A stretch of DNA of 64,000 bases, from the NCBI RefSeq assembly GCF_958295425.1, contig NC_081143.1, forward strand, positions 22,129,281 to 22,193,280, read 5' to 3'. The notes under the pieces are model-generated. The model was not told where the DNA came from and did not search any database. It saw only the letters and a program-made list of their open reading frames with translations. This stretch comes from Solea solea. Taxonomy: Eukaryota > Chordata > Actinopteri > Pleuronectiformes > Soleidae. Shown here piece by piece: positions 47,237 through 59,200 of this stretch (position 1 is the first letter of the stretch; every line of letters starts with the position of its first letter). Both the position numbers and the translations under genes were made by a program.

Positions 47237-49531
47237 ATGAGGAATCTACTTGATTTGTTGCCAATATTGGGTGAGTAACTTGACTTTTATTTGAAAGGGC
47301 AACATAAATGTAAAGTATTTAAATGGACTTGTATTCTAACTTCTAACTGCAATGTGCTATCGATTTCTCTTTCCAGCTCTGGCGAGTTCGATCATCGAGA
47401 TAAGTACGTTTGTCAAAGTGGTGCTTGAGATATTGAGATCTTTTTTGTTTGTCCTCATACTGTGTAGAAGAAGAGCTAGAGCTACAGTTGCGTAAACTGC
47501 TGTAGATTCAGCTGCTCAGCATCTTAACTCTATTTTAAAGGTTCAGTGTGCAACATTTAGGAGGGTTTATTGGCAGCGGAAAAAATGAATACACCACCCA
47601 TAGGTATGTTTGTACAATTGCTTAAACGTAAAATTGCTTTTTATATGTATAGGCAAGGGGGCTCGCTTTATGGAGGCTGAAGAAAAGCTCTGCCCACCAA
47701 GATGCAACAGGAGAAAGTAGTTGCTCTGTGATGCACTTGGGAAGAGGATGCGTGTGCGGGGTGGTCTCCCATTTGTTACACTCTGCAGTCTCATTATTCA
47801 TTTATTCATCGTCTACCGCTTTATCCTCCACATGAGGGGCGCTGGTGCCAATCCCAGCTGACATAAGACGTGAGACAGGGTACAACACCCTGGACAGGAC
47901 TCCAGTCCATTGCAATGCAAACATATAGAGATCTATGGGCAATTTAGTCTCATTAGATGTTACTAATTCTTAACTTTAAAAAAACATGTTCCTCCCCTTT
48001 ATTTTGTTCCTTAGGTGGATCGGTGTCTCTTCATCCAGTCCTGACTGGTCCCCAAATGGCCTATCTGGGCTCGAGGGTGGCTTTCCGGTGCATCGCAGCT
48101 GACTCTCCTCCACCGGTCACCTATGAGCTGATGCAGGATGGTGCTTTCCTCCTCGACACTGGCACTGATCTCCAAGGAGAGCAACCTGCGTCATTCTTTC
48201 TCAAGGTCACTACAACCTCAGCGGGGTCGTACCAATGCAGGGCGTCGACTGGAGGAAGCACAGGTGTCAGCAACATTATCAACCTGAGCGTAGTCAGTGA
48301 GTACCAGAAATCACTCTCAAACGTAACCCTTAGTGCACACGTGGCACAGATCTGTTGGAATAATACACAACCCCTTACATGGACATCCTGGGTATGTGTG
48401 TGTGTGTGTGTTTATAGGTTACATATTCAGGCTTTAAAAAATGCGGGGAGGTTTCGTCTTCTTATGTGTTGTTGAGTCAAAGTTATGATTAATTTTATAT
48501 TGCATTTTTAGTAGTGATATAAAGTAGCAATAATTGTGTAGAAGTCACAAAATAGTTTAGAATTGTTTATAATTATGAGCCAATTGAACTTAAACCCTTT
48601 AACACCTAAGCCTTTTTTGCTCATTCTAACCATAAAAGGACCAGAAAAATCAAAGTATTTTTGCCCATTTTTCCAGAATTACTGCATGTTAAAATACTGT
48701 TTATTTAGAAAAAACACCATAGTTGTACATGAACACCAGATTTTCTGCATTAAATTTGAAATTTGAACAGTATGAAACATATTTAAAGTTTGTTTCATTT
48801 GTTTTCAATGTCCAACAACAGACCAAAAAATGGAAATGGAAATTTGCACAGGCGTTTTTCCAACTCTGTCCTCTCTGGTGAAAAAGACGTTGTTTCATCA
48901 GCTTCCTGCAACAGCACGAGTGAAATTACCGTAGTAACCACATGTTTGCTTTGACGTGTAACTTCTCAGCTTTCAGAAACACGTCGTCTGCACTACAATC
49001 TGTGTTAAAGTGTTCTACTAAAAGTGTACTTTTTGCTCAGGTGTGTTTATATAGTTGGTGAAAATGGTTGTGCTAGACACTCTGTATATCACATTCTTAT
49101 AGCCTCTGTATATACTGTACGTTTTAACATAGTAATGGCCGAAATGCTCTGTGTTCTAAGGGTTAACCCATACCTTCCTTCTCTGATCATCTGTCATTCC
49201 CTCACATCCAGCTCCAGCATTAAACACCAGAGTGACCTCTGAACCCTTCCCCCCAGTCGCATATGAGGGGTCGCGCCTCATCCTCAAATGCACCGTCACA
49301 CAGGGCTCCCACCTGTCCTATACGTGGTTTTTCAACAGGAAGGAAGTGACGTCTTCGAATTCTCCGTTGTTCCTCCTCAACGGGAACACACTGGTGGTGG
49401 AGCAGCTGACTCCAGAGCATGCTGGCTTCTACTCCTGCATAGCTTGGTCCATGGTCCAGGACATCAGGAGGTTTTCAGCCAGCAACGGGGTCCAGGTGAC
49501 AGTCAAAGGTATATATATATATACATATTTA

Positions 49532-49606
<75 letters not shown>

Positions 49607-51579
49607 GCTGTGTTTCGACAAAAGTATAAAGGTAACCAAGAACAATGAAGATGTATTAGAGAGTGGGGATACTGAATCATTAATTGTTGTTTTGAACTCT
49701 GCTGGTCCTTCATCGTTTCATAAGCGTATGTCTTGCCTTGTCCTCATCTCTTCTCCTGTTCATTCCAACAGTTTACGTGTCAAAGCCGAAGATCTCTTTC
49801 TCCATCTCCAAAGAGGGAGACAGTTACCAGGGCAACGTCACCTGCTGGTCAACAAGGGGGAGTCATCCAGTCAACCTCTCTCTTTCCTTAGATGATAAAG
49901 AAGTGGGCTCAGTCCCGACAACAGAATCTCTTGCTGCCTGGTTCTCTGTTGCCATGGTGCCTGGGCTGGATATGGGTGTGGCACGATGCCGAGTTAAAAC
50001 CGAAATGCAGGAGTTGATGAGTGAGCCTGTGACTCTGGAAGTGGGTATGAGCTACACGAGACACGTAGAAGAGTTTATTGTAAACATATGTCCGTGATAA
50101 TTTCATTCATCTTCCTCTCTCTCCTCTCTGGTCGTCCAGTCCCAGTCGGCGGTGACGTGAATGTGGAGGTGGAATATCTCTACACAGCCGATTCCACACT
50201 GGCCGCAGCCAGACTGAGGTGTCTGGTTGGCAGAGGGACTTTCCCTCACATCTCCTGGCTCTTGAATGACTCTGTCCTTCCTTCCGTTGAGACACATGTG
50301 GACGCCCACTGTCAGTCTGTGCAGACTCACTTTGCCTTCGCCGACAATAGACAAACCCTTATCCTCACCAAGCTGGACTCAGAGGAGTCTGGGTATTACC
50401 GCTGCAGGGTCAGGGACGACTACGATGACTCTGGGCCTTGGGTGGGGAGTATAGCTGTGCTGGTCCATTATGAAGGTAAAGAGACATGTCAAAATGTTGA
50501 CTGGTGTAAATCAAGTGATTTTCATCTGCTACCTCCCTTTTTACCTCCTGGGCTTCACATTTCCAACTTGGTATGGCATAGAGCAGCTCAAAACATCACT
50601 CCCACCCTTTTTATACACAGTCTATGATCTACACCCTGGCAAAAAGGCAAAAGAACCGACTCTTTTAAATCCAGACACCTTCAACGTGATATCATAAATA
50701 CATGCTTTGCACTCTTCACAACCTCATATTTTGTTCTTTTTACTCTCAATCAGACAGGAGCCTTAACTCCATGCCTCAAGCAACTCATCCCACTGAAACA
50801 ACACCAAGTAAACAAAGCACATGCATGACTTGCAGTACATGTACTAACTGTACAATACGTCACGCCTCACCAGCCTCGTCTCTCTCTCTCACTCTCACTC
50901 TTAAACAGAGGCGTTCACGAGCATGACAGAGACGATCGCCATTGCGTTCTGCTGCTTCCTTCTTCTGATGATGGCAGTTGGCATCACCTGCATTTACAGG
51001 ATGTTTGACCCAAAACAAGGTGTGTGTGTGTGTGTCCAGGTATTACTAATGTTGTGGGGACCGACACCTGTTTACACAGTCACATTATGGGGACTTGTCT
51101 TCCTTGTGGGGACAAAAAGCAAGTCCCCATAACATAAATTACTACATTTTAAGGTGAAGATATGTTTTAAGGTCAGGGTTAGGGTTAGGGTAAGGTTAGG
51201 GTCAGGATTAGGATTAGGCCAGTAGTAATTGTGGTTATGGTTAGAGTAACTCTCCAGGAAATGAATGTAAGTCAATGCAATGTCCCCTCAAGTCATGAAT
51301 ATCGAACGTGTGTGTGTTAGTGTGAGTCAAGAAGAAATTCACAGGAAACACAATTTTATCGTATCTCTTCTTTTTCAGCTCGGCCACACATCGATATGAC
51401 AAAGTAAGCTTTAAGTCAGTGGATCTTAGAGATCGTCGTCTCTGTAACTGAAGCAAAACCAGTCCAATGTTCTTCTTTGCCCTCTCATATCCAGTCCTGA
51501 CACAATTCCTCCGTCTGAGCCCCGGTCCCGGTCAGGAGAACAGCAGGCTGAGAATTCCTCTACAGACTATGACGTCTAG
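47237..51579 (+). CDS. Fc-receptor-like/PECAM1-like Ig superfamily receptor 1, four Ig domains, complete
   Basis: Coding exons: 47237-47270, 47377-47403, 48015-48296, 49212-49508, 49772-50044, 50140-50475, 50754-50807, 50909-51019, 51379-51403, 51495-51579. They total 1524 bases, 507 residues. A split signal peptide (MRNLLDLLPILALASS region) precedes Ig domains at about residues 22-114, 115-213, 214-304 and 305-416. Each has paired cysteines and a C-strand or F-strand signature (SAGSYQC, HAGFYSC, LDMGVARC, ESGYYRC). A Thr/Ser-rich 18-residue stalk, one membrane helix (about 444-464, FCCFLLLMMAVGITC) and a 40-residue tail ending STDYDV follow. One exon per Ig domain, all phase 1, is the FCRL/CD22/PECAM1 pattern. 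The tail has one tyrosine and no ITIM. The ligand is unknown and no orthologue is assigned. Confidence 0.85.
47539..47720. repeat. 'aaaggttcagtgtgcaacatttagg' element in intron 2 of receptor 1
   Basis: It is similar to the 29.32 kb copy, sharing 'tacaccacccataggtatg'. It is truncated on the right and followed by a SINE body fragment. Confidence 0.5.
47785..47950 (-). repeat. SINE body fragment
   Basis: It contains 'tcgtctaccgctttatcctc' and 'acaccctggacaggactcc', shared with the SINE at 3.7-4.1 kb. It lacks the tRNA-like head. Confidence 0.65.
48590..49168. mobile_element. MITE, 'ttaaaccctttaac' family, in receptor 1 intron
   Basis: Left end 'ttaaaccctttaacacc' and right end 'ttctaagggttaaccc' are inverted. 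Internal phrases 'gcccatttttccagaatt' and 'tatagttggtgaaaatgg' recur at 9.4, 53.6, 62.7-63.2 and 63.84-64.0 kb. There is no coding sequence. Confidence 0.7.
49509..49600. repeat. (AT)n microsatellite directly after an Ig-exon donor
   Basis: The donor of the exon 49212-49508 is GTATATAT and runs straight into the AT repeat, with a small imperfection near 49530. Confidence 0.95.
51030..51318. repeat. GTGTG-flanked repeat copy 5, with telomere-like interior
   Basis: It is flanked by TG tracts and shares 'gtaagtcaatgcaatgtcc' with the other copies. The interior 'ttagggttagggtaagg' resembles telomeric repeat but is degenerate and belongs to this family. Confidence 0.6.
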
Positions 51580-53013
51580 TGTCAGGTAAACCAACCACAC
51601 ACAAAGTATAGGAGCCAAATGCAAGATGGATGACAGTAAGTGAGGATGCTCTCTACTGTGCAGTGATAGAGGAACACCAACAGTCTCTCAGGGATGTAGT
51701 TGTTCCTGAGTACCCTCAGGAAGTAGAGTCTCTTTTGGGTCCTCGTTACTAGCTCAGCAGTGTGAGCCGCCTAGGTCAGGTCCTCGCTGACACAGATGAT
51801 CACATCAGAGGGAAATCGGAAAACAAATACAGAAAGTAAAACTAAGAGGTACACACACTTGCAAGAACTACCAAATAAATAGGAAACTAAAACATGACAC
51901 AGGGAAAGCAGAAAAACGGAGGAAACCAGAAAATCGGAAGTTGAAGAAAATAGAAACTTTTTTCCAACAAAGAGTAACCCAGGGGTCAAGATCCAGGGGT
52001 CATTCTTTACAGGTTTAAAAAAAAAAAAAAAACAAGCTGGAAAATCATCAACTGTAGTTTGGTTCTAGTCATATAGAAAATAGACACTATATTTAACTTC
52101 TAATCATCCTGTTATAAATGTTTTTTTACAGGAGAATCATTTCTTAGTAATTTACAAGAAAACTATAGATAAAATAGAAACTTCCTTGAGGGGAAGTGCT
52201 CTGTTTAAAGCAGTGCTTCTCGAATGAATGATCCTGCCTCATGATCAAAATTGATGCTGAGTCATTATGTTGCCAGTTGTTGTAACACACAGTGTCTTCA
52301 TACAGTAAAACATGAAATAAGTGCAACATAACGTGTGCGTAATTGTGTTTCACATTACACAATATGGTGAAAAGTAAAGGGACAGAATGCTATGAGTGTC
52401 CTTCAAAATAAAAGTTGTTTTACGCAGATATTTTTGAACCACACATTTGACCTTTCTGCATTCTTACTTTTGCTGATCTACTACTTTTCCTCAATTCTTT
52501 TTAAAATACAAATGTATGTATTTTTCTCCACTTAAGTCAAACTAATGAACAAGAAAACAAATAATTTCTGCCTTTCTTCTGCCTTTAGTGTAACACAGGA
52601 GGAGGAGGAGGAGGAAGAAGAACCATCGCCTTTTAACCAATATATATATATATATATAAAGTATTATATATAAATGCCAATATTTCAGCTTTTTTTTTGG
52701 CCTGTAGTTGCATGTATTACTTTTCCCCTGATCTGCAATTTATTACATGGTGGAAGAAGCAGTTATTATATTTGCAAAAAACTACTGTACACTGTCTTTT
52801 TATTTTATTTTCAAAATAAAATTCCGTTTTAAATTTGAATCATGTGTCTGACTTTTCATCCTTTCATCTTTTGATGTTTACAGAGAGGGAGGGTACAGCA
52901 GGGAGGTGTAATGCAATGCTATCAGTTCTTTGCACATGTTTCTGTGTGTGAGACGTTTGTAACTGTCAACACTCCCTCCATCGTCGCAGTCACAGTCGCT
53001 GCTTAGCGAAGTC
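51580..53013. other. Receptor 1 3' UTR and spacer to receptor 2
   Basis: Just after the stop a CAG|GTAAAC donor (51586) suggests a 3' UTR intron, with a candidate acceptor near 52588 before a GAG-rich tract. The poly(A) signal AATAAA is at 52815-52820. An (AT)n tract lies at 52640-52660. No other gene was seen; several antisense ORFs of 60-72 codons have no support. Confidence 0.5.
52815..52820 (+). terminator. Polyadenylation signal candidate, receptor 1
   Basis: AATAAA, about 1.24 kb after the stop codon and 200 bases before the receptor 2 start. Confidence 0.45.
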
Positions 53014-53226
53014 ATGTTTGTCGTTCACGGGAGTAAAGTCACCAGTTCTCCTTTGAGAATGTTTGCTTCTGTTGTTGTGGCCATGCTGGGTGAGCTCATC
53101 AGCACAAACACATGACAGTACACACCACAGGACACTTTCCATTGCTGTGATGTGACACTTGTTTTAAACTCTTTCATGTCTTTTCTTCCTCTTTACAGGC
53201 TTGTGCCACTGTAGCAACCACAGTAA

Positions 53227-53258
<32 letters not shown>

Positions 53259-56200
53259 TTGTTTGTGCATTGTCAATTTAAGGTCCAGTCCCAAAATTTG
53301 CCAAGGTTTATTGGCAGAAATTGAAATGCCTCGATACTACAATAAGCACCCTTGGTAAATTGCAGTGGGATAATACACAACTCCTTATATGCACACCCTA
53401 GGGTGTGTGTGCTTAGTTTGTAGGTCACATCATTTTTTGTCTAAAATTATGATTCATTTTATTCCGTATATGTTTTAAAAAAAAAATAGCAGTGGGAGTA
53501 GTGATAATTGTGCAAAAGTCACAAAATGCACCATTTTTCTTCTATTTTTTTTTCATAAAAAAACGAGCCAAGTCAACTTTGAAATATGACATATTTCCAA
53601 ATTTCGCAAATTCAATCGAACAAAATCTTTAAAAAAATTTTTTAAAGTACTTTTGCTCAACTGTGTTAATATAGTTGGTGAAAATGGAAATAACAATCAT
53701 TTCATCAAATTGCCTATAGACACATTGCCTGAAAAAAAAAGGCTATGAGACACTCTATATTGCACATTCTTATAGCCTCTGTATATACGTTTTAACATAG
53801 TAATGGAATAAAAAGGCAGCCTAAATGCTTGTGTTCTATCGCCACCAGAGACTCAAAAGACTCTGTTTTATTGCAAATATGTGTTTAATACTGTTCAAAT
53901 GTCTTGTTCATGTACAACCACACTGTTTTTTAAGTAAAACTCAGCAGTCATGTATAAAGTATCTTAAAAGGGACACTTGAGTAAAATATCTTTACCAGAA
54001 AATGACTTTGAAGTCACTTTTTATAATATTACTTAAATAAAAAGTCTTTCAAGTATTTGACATTTACTGTACCTAAGTATCAAAGAGTTAGGATTGAGCC
54101 ATGGTCGCTCAGTGGTAGGGCGAGTTGCCTTTCAACTAGAAGGTTGTGGGTTCATTTCCTGGCCCTGCTAGTCTATATGTGTCCTTGAGCAAGACACTTA
54201 ACCCCATGTTGCAGCGTGTGAATGGGTGAACACTGTAGTGTAAAGAAGCAGCTCATCGCGACTAGAGAAGCGCTATCTAGATACAGACCATAATACCAAC
54301 TCTTCTTCTTCTGATTTTGTTCGGTAGTAACGAGTAACAAAGATACATAGAAGAAATGTAATGGAGGAAAAGGAAAAGTTGCTAGAAATATAAACAACAA
54401 AGTAAAGTACAGATACGTGAGCGTTGTATTTGTACTTTGTAACATTGCAACACGTGGCAGACGTGTTTGTCCCTCGTTGGTGGCACACATTTCTGTCTAT
54501 ATAAATGTTTATTTATTTATTTTTGATAGATGGCACATTCCTGAGGACTCCGGAACTCTCTGGCCCCTCAGAGGCTTTGGGGAACACGGTTGCTGTTTTT
54601 GAATGTAAACTGCTGCCCCACCCAGAGAATGAAACTGTTCTCATGACGTTATTCAAGTGAGTACCGATACATCAGATGTACCCGCTGTATTACATTTAAA
54701 TAATGCATTTAGTAATAATGATAGAAGATCCCTGTAATCGTTTGCCTTTTACAGTAGGGGCAGCACTGACACTTGGTTGGGAGACTCCACCTCACTGGCT
54801 GGGGAAGCTGCAATCTTCAACTTGGTAGTTAAACCGTCTCATGCGGGAGATCTGGTGTGTCAGGCCCGAGCACAGAACAACTCCAACATAAAGCCAACTT
54901 TCAGCAACACGCACTACCTGAAGGTTTTTGGTGAGTCTCTTATTTTTGTGGGCATAGCAGCGCTGTAGATCGCTGTATGAATCCGTGCAGAATACGTATG
55001 TCTGTCTTCTTCCTTGGTGTTTTATAGCAGTTGGCATTCGTAATGTTGCATCAACCCTTGGCGCTGATGTGCCACAGATCGGTGCCACAGGTGCACCCTT
55101 GGTAAATTGTCTTAAACGCCTTATATGGACAAAGGAAATAAGAATTCCCACTTTATATTTTCACAATAATGTTACAATTATTGGCATACTCTAATGTAAA
55201 GTGTTACCAAAAACAAAGCTGCACCCTCATGGTACAGAGAAATATATTATTTGTTGACCATAAAATCATTACATTTACGATGGCAAAGCTCCTTTTTAGT
55301 TTGATATACTGTAAGACCTGGATCCCGGTTAATTGCCTTGTTTGTCCTGCAGAGCCAGTGAGCAGTGCGAGTGTTTCCATCATGTCATTTACGACAATCT
55401 TCGAGGGGGAAGACCTGTATCTTTCCTGCACCGCTGATGGAAACAACGTGTCCTTCACATGGCTGCAGAATGATCAGCCCATCTCCTCGCCTCATGTTAT
55501 GTCCCGTGACCATTCTTTCTGGATCGACAGGTCAGTGGAATCTCAATCAGCCAGGCCCACACTCTATGTGTGACTCCTGATGTTGTTGCTGTGGTCCACG
55601 GTGTTGTGAGCAGTACAACTTACTTAATTTTTTAATATATGGCATGTATACCATAGACCATATATAAAAATGAAAAATGAGGAGGCACCATTTAGTTCTT
55701 AGCAGGTAGCTCAGTGGTAGAGAGAGTTGTCTTTCAACTGAAAGGTGGTGGGTTTGATTCCCAGCTCAGCTAGTTTACATGCCTTTTTTTTTAATTTACG
55801 TATCTGTACTTTACTTTGTTACATGTATTTCTAGCAACTGTTATTTGTACTTCACTTATATTTCCTCAAACTATTATTGTTATTTGTTACTACCAAATAA
55901 AATAATAAGAAGAAGAGTTGGTAATGGTCTGTATTTATGTATATACAGCTTTTCTAGTCTTGATGAGCTGCTTTATGCTGTAGTTTTGCCATTCCAACAT
56001 GGTTATTTGTCTTGCTCAAGGACACATATAGACTAGCAGGGCCAGGAATTGAACCCACAACCTTCCAGGTGAAAGACAACTCACCCTACCACTGAGCCAA
56101 TTGTAACTCCTCACTTTTTTAATACTTTTAATTCTAAAACTCAAGTACATTTTATATCAGAAAATAACTTTTGATATTTAAGTACACTAAATGTCATATA

Positions 56201-59200
56201 CTTTAAGACTTTTACTTAAGTAATATTTCGACTTTGAACAAAATCAGTTATCCCAAGTATCCCTAAGGTGCTTCCTTTAAGGTACTTTATACAAGACTGG
56301 TTGTTAGGGTGTTGCCAGGAGATGTGTACATTAACAAGGTGTTTTTCCAACATTTTGACGCGACTTGGCAACCTTTGATACAGTACCTTGCTGATACAAA
56401 CCCAACTTAATATTCGGTCTCTTATGCGTAGCAGGGTTCTTATGATATTTTCCATATGGGTCTTCTCCAGGGGGTGAGGGGTGGGTTTTGTTTTAATTTT
56501 GTCAACCTGTTATGTTCTGTTTCTGTCGTCTGTTTACTTGTTCTGTAATTATATTTGTTTGTTTGTATTATAAATGCCCAATAAAAATACTTAAGAAAAA
56601 AAAAACAAACAAAAAAAAAACAAGGTGTTTTCTCCTTTTGATTTATTTTTCAGACCATTCTCTGTAAACCTTGGAGATTGTAGTATCTGAAAATCCCAGT
56701 AGATTAGCAGTTTAATCGTTGCTATCCACACAAGAAATCAGAAAGTCACTTATTTGTTCATTTATAGCCTTTATTTAAAGTGAATATGAAAACATTCTGT
56801 GAGACCAGCTCTTCATTACTCTGCTGATTCCTTTCTAGAGATGTATATTCTGTGTTGTGTCGTCTTCAGAATCACTCAAGCAGACAGCGGCACCTACGTA
56901 TGTGAGGCTTCAAACAGCTTCAACGGAACAGACTTCACCACCAGAAGCCAGGAAGTCAACGTCACAGTCAAAGGTTTGTTGTCGTTTGTTTTTTCTCTTT
57001 GGCGAATAAAATCTCTGGGTTTGGGCTGAACATTGAAACTGATTTATATACATAGTGGAAAAGTCAGATTATGGGCCTCCAGGTTCTCTACTCTACCTCC
57101 TAACAACCTTCCTAAAAGGGTGCTTAAAGTATTCATGGGTTCTGTGTTCCAGCTTAATGCTGATATTTCCTTTTCTTCTTTTAATGCAAGGGGACTCAAA
57201 GACTCTATAAAACGTAAAGCTGTATTTCTGTATGTAAAGGGCTAAAGGCTAACTGCATATTCCTTCAAGAAACACACTCTGATGCATCAGATGTTAAGTT
57301 CTGGACTCAACAGTGGGGAGATGAAATCCTCTTCAGTCATGGTATAAATCGTTTGGCAGGTGTAGCTATATGTTTCTGTTGTGTTCTAAAAGTGATGGTC
57401 ATTGGGTCGCTTGTGTACTGGCAATAGATAGTGTGCTCATTATTTTGGTTAATGTTTATGGGTATAATAATGCCCAAAAAACTGAAATCTATTACATCGA
57501 GTTACAGCTGTTGTTAAGGAACTGAAGGCAAACTTTCCTACTGATTATTTACTGGTTGGAGGTGATTTCAATTTAACCCCTGATGAGTGGATGGATAGTT
57601 GGCCATCTAGGCACTCATCAGAATATAATAATCAGATTATAGGCAATTTCATCAACAATAATAACTTGATAGATATCTGGAGATCACTTGTAACCGGAAG
57701 GTCGCCGGTTCAAGTCCCCACCAGGTCGAAAGGGCTGGGGTACCCCTGAGCAAGGTACCCAACCTCCATTGCTCCCCGGGCGCTACTCAGTGTGGCAGCC
57801 CACTGCTCCTAATTCTAGGATGGGTCAAAATGCAGAGAATAATTTCCCTAAGGGGGTAATTAAGTATCTAAAATTAAAAAAAAAAATTATTAGAACAGAT
57901 GAAGCACTTAGACAGGCAGACAGGAACGAGGACCCTCAAACGAGCGTGAAACGTGGAAGTGGACACTGACTGGAACATGTAAGAGGAGTTTAACAGAGGC
58001 ACTGAAGCGCTCACGTGCATAATTCACTAACTGGATAAACCGCAAACAACAAAATGGAGAGGAGAGCTCAAAAAAGACAATTATTGACATACTGTAATGT
58101 AAAGTGTTACCAAAAACAAAGCTGCACTCTCATGGTAAAGAGAAATATATTATTTGGTATATTTACGATGGCAAAGCTCCTTTTTAGTTTGATATCCTGT
58201 AAGACCTGGATCCCAGTTAATTGTCGTGTTTGTCCCGGTGCCAGGGCCAAGGAGGGTGTTTGAGGGGGAAAAACTGGTACTTTTCTGCCCCATTGATGGA
58301 ATCAACATGTCCTTCACGTGGCTGCTGAACTATCAGCCCATCTCCTCGCCTCATGTTTTGTTCAGTGACCGTTTACTCTGGATCAACAGGTCAGTGGAAT
58401 CTCATTCAGCCAGACTCACACTGCGTGGACTCCTGATGTTGTTGCTATGGTCCATGGTGTTGTGAGCAGTACGACTTACTTGATTTTTTAATATATGCCA
58501 TGTATACCATAGACAATATATGGGGTATAAACAATAAAAATGAGGAGGCACCATTTAGTTGTTAGCAGTGTTTTTTTTTTATGGTAGCTCAGTGGTAAAA
58601 GTCTGCATGATGGTCGTATCTGATAATCCCAGTAGATTAGCAATTTAATCGTTGCTATCCACACAAGAAATCAGAAAGTCACTTATTTGTTCATTTATAG
58701 CCTTTATTTAAAGTGAATATGAAAACATTCTGTGAGACCAGCTCTTCATTACTCTGCTGATTCCTTTCTAGAAATGTATATTCTGTGTTGTGTCGTCTTC
58801 AGAACCACTCAAGCAGACAGCGGCACCTACGTATGTGAGGCTTCAAACGGAACAGACTTCACCACCAGAAGCCAGGAATTCAACATCACAGTCAAAGGTT
58901 TGTGGTCGTTTGTTTTTTCTCTTTGGCGAATAAAATCTCTGGGTTTGGGCTGAAGGGCTAAAGGCTAACTGCATATTCCTTCAAGAAACACACGTTGATG
59001 CATCAGATGTTAAAGGTGACATCGAATGCTTGTATCACACATATATGGTAGTTATGGAGGTCTACTTACATATATTAACTTGTTTTCATGGTTAAAAACC
59101 TCCTAATCGCTGCAAACGAGCCGATCAAAATATCTCCTCACTGACACTCTCGTCAGCCGCGCTGTTTCAGACCAAAATCACACCCCCAGAACGTGGACTG

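Noticed and set aside
51170..51220. Interstitial telomeric repeat
   Set aside because: The TTAGGG-like units are few and degenerate and belong to a repeat family found elsewhere in the window.
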